This document shows positions 1-4,923 of a DNA stretch of 7,219 nt, in pieces. The notes under the pieces were generated by a model. The model was given only the letters and a program-made list of their open reading frames with translations. It had not been told where the DNA came from and did no database searches. Source of the stretch: an uncultured bacterium (lineage in GTDB: Bacteria; Patescibacteriota; Minisyncoccia; Phycocordibacterales; UBA5272); assembly GCA_903834855.1 (NCBI GenBank), contig CAILKS010000016.1, positions 1 to 7,219 on the forward strand. The letters are read 5' to 3'. Both the position numbers and the translations under genes were made by a program. Numbering within the stretch: the stretch's first letter is position 1; the number at the start of each line of letters is the position of its first letter.

Positions 1-91
1 AGATTCCATATTCTATACATCAATTATATCAATGAAAAGCTGAAAAAGTGTTGTAAAACAAAAGGAAAGTGGGGATAACTAATTAAGACAA

Positions 92-119
92 AATTATCAA
101 TTATCAATTATCAATTATC
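92..119. repeat. 7-bp tandem array (AATTATC x4)
   Basis: Four exact head-to-tail copies of AATTATC, followed by AA. On the other strand the unit reads TTGATAA in a shifted phase, close to the TTGATAC/TTGAAAA units at 302-329. No coding sequence crosses it. Confidence 0.9.
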
Positions 120-147
120 AAAGGGGTGCGGAATACGGGACTAGACT

Positions 148-168
148 AATTTTCAATTATCAATTTCC
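148..168. repeat. 7-bp tandem array, degenerate (3 units)
   Basis: Three consecutive units AATTTTC, AATTATC and AATTTCC, a variant of the 92-119 array. It follows a motif (GGTGCGGAATAC at 125-136) that recurs at 252-263. Confidence 0.8.
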
Positions 169-184
169 AACTCGCCTGCCGGCC

Positions 185-205
185 GAGGTAGGTTGTAGTA
201 GGTAG
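185..205. repeat. 7-bp periodic stretch ending in TAG (3 units)
   Basis: Units GAGGTAG, GTTGTAG and TAGGTAG lie head to tail. They are degenerate but keep the 7-nt period of the neighbouring arrays. The stretch overlaps an imperfect hairpin in which CCTGCC (about 175-180) can pair with GGTAGG (187-192) using one G-T pair. Confidence 0.45.
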
Positions 206-218
206 CTTAGACACAACT

Positions 219-247
219 AATTATCAATTATCAATTTTGCAATTATC
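219..247. repeat. 7-bp tandem array (AATTATC family)
   Basis: Units AATTATC, AATTATC and AATTTTG, then a one-base slip and another AATTATC. It is followed by the second copy of the GGTGCGGAATAC motif, so array plus motif is duplicated relative to 92-136. Confidence 0.85.
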
Positions 248-301
248 AAAAGGTGCGGAATACAGGATTCGGATAATTATCCCTGTATCATGTCTTCCAT
301 T

Positions 302-329
302 TTGAAAATTGATACTTGATACTTGAAAA
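302..329. repeat. 7-bp tandem array (TTGAAAA/TTGATAC)
   Basis: Units TTGAAAA, TTGATAC, TTGATAC and TTGAAAA in perfect 7-nt register, then TTG. It is the same family as the AATTATC arrays read on the opposite strand. Confidence 0.85.
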
Positions 330-517
330 TTGTATTTTTCCACCCTAATACTAACTTTCGGGATTTATTAAGAGTTTAAAATACATTGTTAATATTAAGT
401 TTTTAAACTATTGTATTAATACTAATTTAAACATAAAAATATAATGAAATTTGTCTTAATGTGATATTTTATATCCTATCACATACCTTAAACCTATTTT
501 TATAACTAGGAAGGTAC
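330..517. other. AT-rich intergenic stretch, no gene seen
   Basis: Very AT-rich sequence with no open frame of note. It contains a weak partial direct repeat (around 387-411 and 413-432, both ending in TAAAC) and one clear hairpin (459-484). With 1-329 it makes about 500 bases without a recognisable gene. Confidence 0.6.
459..484 (-). terminator. Hairpin downstream of the Nudix gene
   Basis: ATGTGATA (459-466) pairs perfectly with TATCACAT (477-484) around a 10-nt loop, about 35 nt past the Nudix stop on the minus strand. There is no long T run directly after the stem, so it is a weak terminator or an mRNA 3'-end stabiliser. Confidence 0.4.
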
Positions 518-1000
518 TTATAAGCCCCCGTTATCTATTTCAACTTTTTGCTCTAAAATAGTCTCCTGCTCTCCAAAAGTAAATCCAGCTTTTATCTTCT
601 CTCCATCTAAAACTTTTGGTAACCAAAATATATCGTCTGGCCACATTGTGGTATACGGTAGCTCATCAGCTTTGTACCAAGCTGGAGACATCTCTTCACT
701 TTCTATTGGTTCCCCTTCCCAGCTCTCTGTAATGTAAATATGAACGAGCTGATTATAGTCGGGTTTAAATTTAAAAGAGAAAGCAATCTCTCCAACTTTT
801 TGAAGGTCACTCGCTGTAATTCCAATTTCCTCTTTCGCTTCTCGAATCGTCGCATCTTTAATACTTTCCCCGTCTTCAACTTTTCCACCAACACCATTCC
901 ATCTACCAATACCAAATCCCCTTTTCTTCATAGCTAGACAAACTTCTGTTATTTTCCCATCTGTCTTTTTTACCAGAAAAAGTAGTGTAGAGTTTTTCAT
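518..1000 (-). CDS. MTH1/NUDT1-like Nudix hydrolase (8-oxo-dGTPase type)
   Basis: Predicted to hydrolyse oxidised purine dNTPs such as 8-oxo-dGTP to monophosphates, cleaning the cytoplasmic nucleotide pool. From the chosen start it is 160 aa, close to the 156 aa of human MTH1. The Nudix box runs from G39 to I61 (G39, E45, R53, E54, E57, E58, G60). The preceding MKKRGFGIGRWNG and the later MWPDD (W120, D122, D123) match MTH1 positions used for base recognition, and N35 matches its Asn. ATG at 998-1000 was chosen because a TATACT box ends 6 nt upstream, giving a leaderless message. The frame stays open to 1108, but that extension runs through tRNA-Ser-derived repeat DNA and past the family N-terminus. 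Family assignment is strong; the exact substrate is inferred. Confidence 0.93.
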   Translation of the reverse strand: MKNSTLLFLVKKTDGKITEVCLAMKKRGFGIGRWNGVGGKVEDGESIKDATIREAKEEIGITASDLQKVGEIAFSFKFKPDYNQLVHIYITESWEGEPIESEEMSPAWYKADELPYTTMWPDDIFWLPKVLDGEKIKAGFTFGEQETILEQKVEIDNGGL

Positions 1001-1006
1001 ATAAAC

Positions 1007-1012
1007 AGTATA
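1007..1012 (-). promoter_or_regulatory. -10 box of Nudix gene (leaderless)
   Basis: TATACT on the minus strand, 6 nt before the ATG, places the transcription start at or next to the start codon. No convincing -35 is visible. The region upstream is the tRNA-Ser 3'-end copy at 1018-1036. No Shine-Dalgarno site is present. Confidence 0.65.
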
Positions 1013-1017
1013 ACTTA

Positions 1018-1036
1018 AAGTGCGGAGAATGTGAGA
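1018..1036 (-). repeat. Partial copy of tRNA-Ser 3' end (direct)
   Basis: AAGTGCGGAGAATGTGAGA is identical to 1265-1283, the acceptor 3' strand and part of the T-arm of the minus-strand tRNA-Ser plus flanking bases. It lies 247 bp away in the same orientation and directly abuts the Nudix promoter. A second, one-mismatch copy of the T-arm part (AATGTGAGAATCGAAC) is at 1091-1106. Confidence 0.85.
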
Positions 1037-1040
1037 ATAT

Positions 1041-1228
1041 CCTACAAGTTTCATGCCGCCATCGCTCCATGAACTAGCATACCGTCTAAAAATGTGAGAA
1101 TCGAACAACCTTCGTTCGCTTCACTCACTTTCGGTTTCGAAACCCCTCGGTTTCGATTCTTCCGCCACGGGAAAACTAAACACGTTTTCCCGACCCCTTT
1201 CCCTGTTCGAATCTCACATTCTCCGCAC
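1041..1228. repeat. tRNA-Ser-associated hairpin-rich element, copy A
   Basis: This non-coding block lies between the direct partial copy of the tRNA-Ser 3' end (1018-1036) and an inverted copy (1205-1228). It starts with CCTACAAGTTTC, also found at 7007-7018 at the left end of copy C, and both share a GAACT.GCA stretch shortly after. Inside are the palindrome GGTTTCGAAACC (about 1133-1144) and a 9-bp hairpin, CGGGAAAAC (1168-1176) with GTTTTCCCG (1184-1192). As in copies B and C, a CCGCC stretch leads into a hairpin followed by TTCGAA. It is the most diverged copy and lacks the second hairpin. Confidence 0.6.
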
Positions 1229-1290
1229 AACAAAATTCCCCGCGTAATCGCGAGGTTATTTTGTAAGTGCGGAGAATGTGAGATTCGAAC
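1205..1290. repeat. 24-bp inverted repeat of tRNA-Ser 3' end
   Basis: 1205-1228 is the exact reverse complement of 1267-1290, which is the T-loop, T-stem and acceptor 3' strand of the tRNA-Ser at 1270-1356. The space between holds the tRNA terminator hairpin, so the whole stretch is one nested palindrome of about 86 bp. Confidence 0.9.
1230..1264 (-). terminator. Terminator hairpin after tRNA-Ser(ACT)
   Basis: CGCG pairs with CGCG around loop TAAT (1245-1248). The stem extends through CC/GG and, past small internal mismatches, ACAAAAT with ATTTTGT. On the minus strand the stem ends in ATTTTGTTG, a short T-rich tail. It begins 5 nt past the tRNA 3' end. Confidence 0.6.
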
Positions 1291-1356
1291 TCACGGACCT
1301 AATAAAAGGTCGACGGTTTAGTAAACCGTTGGTTTAAACCACTCACCCAATTCTCC
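1270..1356 (-). tRNA. tRNA-Ser, anticodon ACT (unusual)
   Basis: Class II tRNA of 87 nt. Acceptor stem GGAGAAT/ATTCTCC is perfect, D-stem is GGT/ACC, anticodon stem ACGGT/ACCGT, variable arm GACC/GGTC, T-stem GTGAG/CTCAC with loop TTCGAAT. The discriminator is G. The long variable arm and G73 indicate serine. The seven-base anticodon loop is TTACTAA, giving ACT at 34-36. The normal bacterial form is GCT, so this looks like a G34-to-A change in an otherwise intact gene. No CCA is encoded (GCAC follows the stem). A TAAAAT box close upstream on the minus strand could be its promoter, or it may be co-transcribed with the tRNA-Ser at 1659. Confidence 0.9.
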
Positions 1357-1372
1357 ATAATTTTATTTTAAC

Positions 1373-1413
1373 ACGAGAGGATTCGGTCACCACTTTTGAG
1401 ACAGGAGGATTCG
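1373..1413 (-). repeat. Two partial copies of tRNA-Ser(GCT) 3' end (direct)
   Basis: ACGAGAGGATTCG at 1373-1385 is identical to 1664-1676 of the tRNA-Ser(GCT) gene. 1398-1413 matches 1661-1676 at 14 of 16 positions. Both are in the same orientation as the tRNA. The second directly abuts CTACAA (1415-1420), as the tRNA copy at 1018-1036 lies just before CCTACAAG in copy A. Confidence 0.7.
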
Positions 1414-1414
1414 G

Positions 1415-1630
1415 CTACAAATAAATTTTTGTCGCTAATATTAGTCGCCTCACAGATAATTTTCTGCTGAAAATTTCCGCGAGCCCTCCTCGGCTCGTCA
1501 GCCTCCGGCCTTGCGAAGTGAGATTAGCTCACTTCTCACCCGCCGCTCGTGATTTTTCTTGCTAGAAAAATATCACTGCGCCCATTCGAATCCTCACGTA
1601 CAACACGCAGGTGTTGTACTTCGTATCCGC
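1415..1630. repeat. tRNA-Ser-associated hairpin-rich element, copy B
   Basis: Chain of five hairpins with no coding potential: 1458-1475 (7-bp stem, loop TGCT), 1480-1497 (6-bp, loop CTCCTC), 1515-1535 (8-bp GAAGTGAG/CTCACTTC), 1549-1576 (GTG/CAC plus a 7-bp stem, a two-base AT bulge and loop TTGCTA) and 1599-1618 (8-bp TACAACAC/GTGTTGTA, loop GCAG). Bases 1540-1630 align without a gap to 7048-7138 of copy C. By eye 67 of 91 positions are identical, and 18 of the 24 differences form compensated pairs. TTCGAATCCTC (from 1586) is an inverted copy of the T-arm of the adjacent tRNA-Ser(GCT), and CGTATCCGC at the right end resembles that tRNA's acceptor strand CGTCTCCGC. Confidence 0.8.
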
Positions 1631-1655
1631 AAAGTTTTGGCTTCGCAAAAACATT

Positions 1656-1745
1656 TGGCGGAGACGAGAGGATTCGAACCTCCGAGGGGTTTAATCCCCT
1701 GCCTCTTTAGCAAAGAGGTACGTTAGACCACTCTGACACGTCTCC
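1656..1745 (-). tRNA. tRNA-Ser(GCT), CCA encoded
   Basis: Class II tRNA, 87 nt plus an encoded CCA (1656-1658). Acceptor GGAGACG/CGTCTCC is perfect; anticodon arm CCTCT-TTGCTAA-AGAGG gives GCT, reading AGC and AGU. The variable arm is a GGGG/CCCC hairpin with an AT-rich loop, the T-arm is GGAGG-TTCGAAT-CCTCT, and the discriminator is G. The D-stem looks weak: bases 10-12 TCA face CGT, with only one clear Watson-Crick pair. It is divergent from the dehydrogenase gene. This is the standard AGY-reading serine tRNA, which makes the neighbouring ACT gene redundant. Confidence 0.95.
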
Positions 1746-1757
1746 ATTCTTCTTATC

Positions 1758-1774
1758 AGAATGACGTTCATTCT
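1758..1774. promoter_or_regulatory. Operator-like palindrome over the tRNA-Ser promoter
   Basis: AGAATGA (1758-1764) and TCATTCT (1768-1774) form a perfect 7-3-7 dyad. It overlaps a minus-strand extended -10 box, TGT followed by TAGAAT (box at 1770-1775), upstream of tRNA-Ser(GCT). It could be a regulator site or simply form a hairpin at the 5' end of the tRNA precursor. Confidence 0.45.
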
Positions 1775-1836
1775 AACATATTTTAACTGTTGTTTCTATA
1801 CACATTTTTTGTATTGAAAGAAACTATTAACCCACA

Positions 1837-1845
1837 TGGTAATAT
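1837..1845 (+). promoter_or_regulatory. Extended -10 box of glutamate dehydrogenase
   Basis: TGG followed by TAATAT ends 5 nt before the ATG at 1851, so the transcript should begin at or within a few bases of the start codon. TTGAAA at 1814-1819 is a possible -35, but the 20-bp spacing is long. No Shine-Dalgarno site is present. Confidence 0.5.
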
Positions 1846-1850
1846 AAAGT

Positions 1851-3089
1851 ATGACAACATTAATTAACGAATCAAATCCATTTACAAACGCCCTATCACA
1901 GCTATCTCGCGCTATAAAAGTTGTATCTTCAAATGAGGATATTATCAAGCGTCTCTCCTCCCCTGACCGCGAAATAAAGGCCTCTATTCCCGTAATTATG
2001 GACGACCATACGCTCCAAATATACGAGGGCTATAGAGTACAGTATTGCAATATACTAGGCCCCTATAAAGGAGGTATTCGCTTCCACCCAGATACAAATA
2101 TAGACGAAGTAAAAGCTCTTGCTCTATGGATGACTATCAAAACTGCCGTCATGGATTTACCAATGGGTGGAGGAAAGGGTGGTATAACTGTTGATCCAAA
2201 AAAACTTTCTAAAAATGAACTAGAGAAACTTTCTCGTGGTTGGGTAAAAAAGTTATATCCAATTCTTGGACCAAATGTTGATGTCCCTGCACCGGACATG
2301 AATACTAACAGTGAAATCATCGGCTGGATGTCTGACGAATATAAAAATATAACTGGTGAAAAAACTGGTGCAACTTTTACTGGAAAAAGTTTAGACAATG
2401 GTGGCTCAGAAGGACGCACTCAAGCAACAGGACTTGGCGGATTTTATACATTTGATGCAATAAGGGCAAAAGCCGAGCTTCCCCTTTCTTGTAAGATTAT
2501 AGTTCAAGGAATGGGAAATGTGGGTGGCTACGCGGCACAAATTTTCCATGATCATGGTCACGTTATCGTAGGTATGTCAGATTCAAAAGGTGGAATTATA
2601 AATCAAATTGGTCTTGATCCAAAACTTGTTGAAAGCTACAAAAAAGAACATGGCACTTTAGCTGGTTTCCCTGGTGCTATAAATGTAACAAATAACGAAT
2701 TACTAACTACAGCAACTGATGTATTAATTCCTGCTGCACTTGAAAACCAAATCACACACGAAAATGCAAATGAAATAAAAGCAAAACTAATTCTTGAGCT
2801 TGCCAATGGCCCGACTACGCCTGAGGCAGATGATATATTATTCGCTCGTAATATTCCTGTTGTACCTGACGTACTTGCTAATGCTGGAGGTGTAACAGTA
2901 TCTACATTTGAATGGGAACAAAATTTGAAAGGTGAACATTGGACAGAATCTGAGGTCTTGGAGAAATTAAAATCATCAATTCAAAAACAAACATTAACTA
3001 TTTGGGATTCTTCAAAAGAATTAAACACTGACCTTCGTCGCTCTGCTTTCATTCTCGCCCTCTCTCGCCTCTCAAAAAAACTTTCCTAA
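1851..3089 (+). CDS. Glutamate dehydrogenase (Glu/Leu/Phe/Val family)
   Basis: Cytoplasmic enzyme interconverting glutamate with 2-oxoglutarate and ammonia using NAD(P). At 412 aa it fits the hexameric bacterial/archaeal type. K73 (PYKGGIRFHP), K97, catalytic K109 (GGGKGG) and D149 (PAPDM) have the same spacing (24, 12, 40) as K89, K113, K125 and D165 of Clostridium symbiosum GDH, so the active site looks complete. The dinucleotide fold carries GMGNVG at 220-225, and the late NAGG..VSTFEW motif is present. This favours glutamate over branched-chain amino acids, but cofactor choice cannot be read safely. The start is set by the abutting -10 box. The gene is divergent from the tRNA-Ser pair and convergent with the next gene, their stop codons overlapping. 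Confidence 0.95.
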   Translation: MTTLINESNPFTNALSQLSRAIKVVSSNEDIIKRLSSPDREIKASIPVIMDDHTLQIYEGYRVQYCNILGPYKGGIRFHPDTNIDEVKALALWMTIKTAVMDLPMGGGKGGITVDPKKLSKNELEKLSRGWVKKLYPILGPNVDVPAPDMNTNSEIIGWMSDEYKNITGEKTGATFTGKSLDNGGSEGRTQATGLGGFYTFDAIRAKAELPLSCKIIVQGMGNVGGYAAQIFHDHGHVIVGMSDSKGGIINQIGLDPKLVESYKKEHGTLAGFPGAINVTNNELLTTATDVLIPAALENQITHENANEIKAKLILELANGPTTPEADDILFARNIPVVPDVLANAGGVTVSTFEWEQNLKGEHWTESEVLEKLKSSIQKQTLTIWDSSKELNTDLRRSAFILALSRLSKKLS

Positions 3090-4519
3090 GATTCTTTTGT
3101 TGAAAACAAAAAACGGAAGAGTGGTCTCTTATATTTTAAAGTATACGGTCTAAAATGTGCCTTAAATTCAGTAAACCCTTTCCAGCTTTTTGGCTGCCCT
3201 GGAGTCCACACTGGGCCAAAATTTGCAAACCTTATTCCCTTTTCTTTACAATTCACAAACCAATTATTTATAAGCCAAAGCCCGGCTTGTGCTGGTGCAT
3301 TATCTTTATCCAAAAAAGCAGTAATATAATATGACTGAGAAATTTCTTTGTCATCAATGAAAACCATGCCAGCAACAATCTTATCATTCATGACATCCTT
3401 TAATGAATAAATACTTAGGGATTCTTTATTTAGATTAAAACGATGTCTCAAAGCCTCCATACTTTTATTGCGAGTTTCCTTTGGTCTTCCAAACTTTAAA
3501 TAATAAGAAACGAAACTTTCCAAATCAAATTTTTCAATTTTATATTCTGTCTGACTGTCCCATTTATTTCTATATCTTTTTGCAGTATCTGACCAATCTT
3601 TCCAATAATCGTCCCCCGACAAATCAGAAACAACCGCAGTCGATAAACCAAAACCTTTTATCATTTGTCGCCAGCCTTTTGGCTTATAATCACTCGTCAC
3701 TCTATCCCAAATAACTAAACGTAATCCTTTAAATGGTTTTAATTTTGGTTCATTGTCTCCAGTGTAATATTCAAAAGCAAGCAATCCAAAAACCTGTCTC
3801 ATACCTATCGCCCCTTTTTCTAAAAGAATCTCCCCTGTTCTAAAAGAGCCTCTAAGAAATGTTTTCGACTGTCTCATATCAACAAACTCTCTTGGTAAAA
3901 CTTTTTCTTCACTTCCAAATCCTATTTGTTTAAAAAGTGCTAATGTGTTTAATTTAAATTTCCAAATTTCTTCTTTGTAAAAATGTTTTGTAAAAGAGGA
4001 AAGAAAACTAACATGATTATAAATATTCACAAATAAAAACCCATCTTGATTCAAGACCTTTTTTAAATTAGACAAAAAAGTCTCATCTTCTAAAAATGCA
4101 GGTGGTGTGGGACCAGTAAACAAATCAACAATAACAATATCAAACTTCTCTGTCATTGTTTTTAATAATAGGAAAGCATCTCTGTGAGAAATCCTAACCA
4201 ATGGAGTCATCGAAAACAACCCGAGACTTTTTGCTATATCAATCATTACTTCATCCCACTCAACTACATTTATATTTGCCTTAGGATATTTTTTTTGTAA
4301 TAATTTTATAATATTTCCACCACCTAGACCAAGTATTAAAATATTTTTTGCTTTAAAACCTTTTGGTATTCTCTTAAAAGCATTATTCCACATATCTATC
4401 AAATACAGCCCCGCTTCAAAACATTCATTAACAATGATCCTAGTATCAAATAAAAACTTCTCTACAATAATCCTACCGTTTTTCTCAGAGTTATATTCCT
4501 TGCGACTAAAGAAAATCAT
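3086..4519 (-). CDS. Spermidine-synthase-like methyltransferase fused to FemAB/GNAT-like domain
   Basis: 477 aa, two-domain protein of unknown substrate. Residues 58-170 form a spermidine-synthase-type Rossmann fold: glycine loop ILGLGGGN (61-69), acidic E87 after strand 2 (VVEWDE), HRDA (112-115), and FDIVIVD ending at D132, followed by LFTGPTPP. The N-terminal beta-sheet domain of true spermidine synthases is very short, so polyamine synthesis is doubtful. Residues 230-470 resemble acyltransferases of the FemAB/GNAT fold, with a central EALRHRF segment, a GMVFIDD strand and a terminal GIRFANFGP..GFTEFKAHF pattern like the G..FDFGG..G...FK..F signature of peptidoglycan-bridge enzymes. No signal peptide or membrane segment is seen. 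The start is supported by TATACT 10 nt upstream. The first domain is fairly sure, the second tentative. Confidence 0.8.
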   Translation of the reverse strand: MIFFSRKEYNSEKNGRIIVEKFLFDTRIIVNECFEAGLYLIDMWNNAFKRIPKGFKAKNILILGLGGGNIIKLLQKKYPKANINVVEWDEVMIDIAKSLGLFSMTPLVRISHRDAFLLLKTMTEKFDIVIVDLFTGPTPPAFLEDETFLSNLKKVLNQDGFLFVNIYNHVSFLSSFTKHFYKEEIWKFKLNTLALFKQIGFGSEEKVLPREFVDMRQSKTFLRGSFRTGEILLEKGAIGMRQVFGLLAFEYYTGDNEPKLKPFKGLRLVIWDRVTSDYKPKGWRQMIKGFGLSTAVVSDLSGDDYWKDWSDTAKRYRNKWDSQTEYKIEKFDLESFVSYYLKFGRPKETRNKSMEALRHRFNLNKESLSIYSLKDVMNDKIVAGMVFIDDKEISQSYYITAFLDKDNAPAQAGLWLINNWFVNCKEKGIRFANFGPVWTPGQPKSWKGFTEFKAHFRPYTLKYKRPLFRFLFSTKES

Positions 4520-4529
4520 AATAGTTTAC

Positions 4530-4535
4530 AGTATA
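4530..4535 (-). promoter_or_regulatory. Extended -10 box of the fusion gene
   Basis: On the minus strand TGT precedes TATACT, which ends 10 nt before the ATG, implying a leader of only a few bases. No -35 match at 17 bp and no Shine-Dalgarno site are visible. Confidence 0.6.
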
Positions 4536-4582
4536 ACAGAATGCTTAAAATACAGTTTTGTAAATTAATTACTATTTTTTGC

Positions 4583-4588
4583 TATAAT
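4583..4588 (+). promoter_or_regulatory. -10 box of mscL
   Basis: Consensus TATAAT, with a possible TTGTAA -35 at about 4558-4563 (19-bp spacer). The predicted start lies near 4595, leaving an AT-only leader of about 20 nt without a Shine-Dalgarno site. It is divergent from the fusion-gene promoter in the same 96-bp gap. Confidence 0.65.
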
Positions 4589-4615
4589 TTAAGCATAATA
4601 ATAAATAATAATTAT

Positions 4616-4915
4616 ATGACTGACTTTATCGATTTCGTACGTTCTCAAGGAGTTGTTGGATTGGCTGTCGGATTTATTCTAGGTGGCGCGGTTAGTGATT
4701 TAGTAAAGTCGATTATTGATAATATAATCAATCCAATTATTGGTATATTTCTTAATCAAGCAGGAGGATTGATGCAAGCATCATTCACAGTAGCCGGTGC
4801 GACATTAAAATACGGAGCATTAATTAATACCCTTATAAACTTCATAGTCATAGCAGCTGTTGTTTATTTTGGTGTAAAGAAATTAAAATTAGATAAATTG
4901 GATAAGAAGGCATAG
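4616..4915 (+). CDS. mscL: Large-conductance mechanosensitive channel MscL (short form)
   Basis: Inner-membrane channel that opens under membrane tension to release solutes during osmotic downshock. It is 99 aa against 136 in E. coli. The N-terminal helix (FIDFVRSQGVVGLAVGFILGGA) runs into pore helix TM1 (about 14-41), with the G-rich packing face and the DNIINPIIG end typical of the family. A short periplasmic loop follows (45-66), then TM2 (about 67-89, KYGALINTLINFIVIAAVVYFGV). A basic tail (KKLKLDKLDKKA) replaces most of the cytoplasmic helix bundle. ATG 4616 was chosen over the upstream in-frame ATG at 4541, because that extension would start before the TATAAT box and has no family counterpart. 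Confidence 0.95.
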   Translation: MTDFIDFVRSQGVVGLAVGFILGGAVSDLVKSIIDNIINPIIGIFLNQAGGLMQASFTVAGATLKYGALINTLINFIVIAAVVYFGVKKLKLDKLDKKA

Positions 4916-4923
4916 CAATAAAC

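Larger units (their letters stand above)
125..263. repeat. Direct repeat pair, GGTGCGGAATAC motif
   Basis: The motif at 125-136 recurs at 252-263. In both places it is preceded by TTATCAA-type array sequence and followed by a diverged GGA-rich stretch ending in TAATT. The copies are 127 bp apart. No coding potential is visible. This looks like an old duplication of an array-plus-motif unit. Confidence 0.7.

Noticed and set aside
92..247. CRISPR array
   Set aside because: Units are 7 bp and contiguous, without unique spacers.
1001..1108. N-terminal extension of the Nudix frame to 1108
   Set aside because: It would be translated from tRNA-Ser-derived repeat DNA, has no family counterpart, and lies upstream of the TATACT box abutting the ATG at 1000.
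1094..1321. 75-aa plus-strand frame
   Set aside because: It runs through tRNA-Ser sequence, its inverted copy and the terminator hairpin; the frame is a by-product of structured DNA.
2063..2419. 118-aa minus-strand frame inside the dehydrogenase gene
   Set aside because: It lies opposite the conserved catalytic region; its proline/serine-rich product is the usual antisense shadow of glycine-rich coding sequence.
4541..4615. Upstream in-frame ATG for mscL
   Set aside because: It precedes the TATAAT box and would add 25 residues absent from the MscL family.
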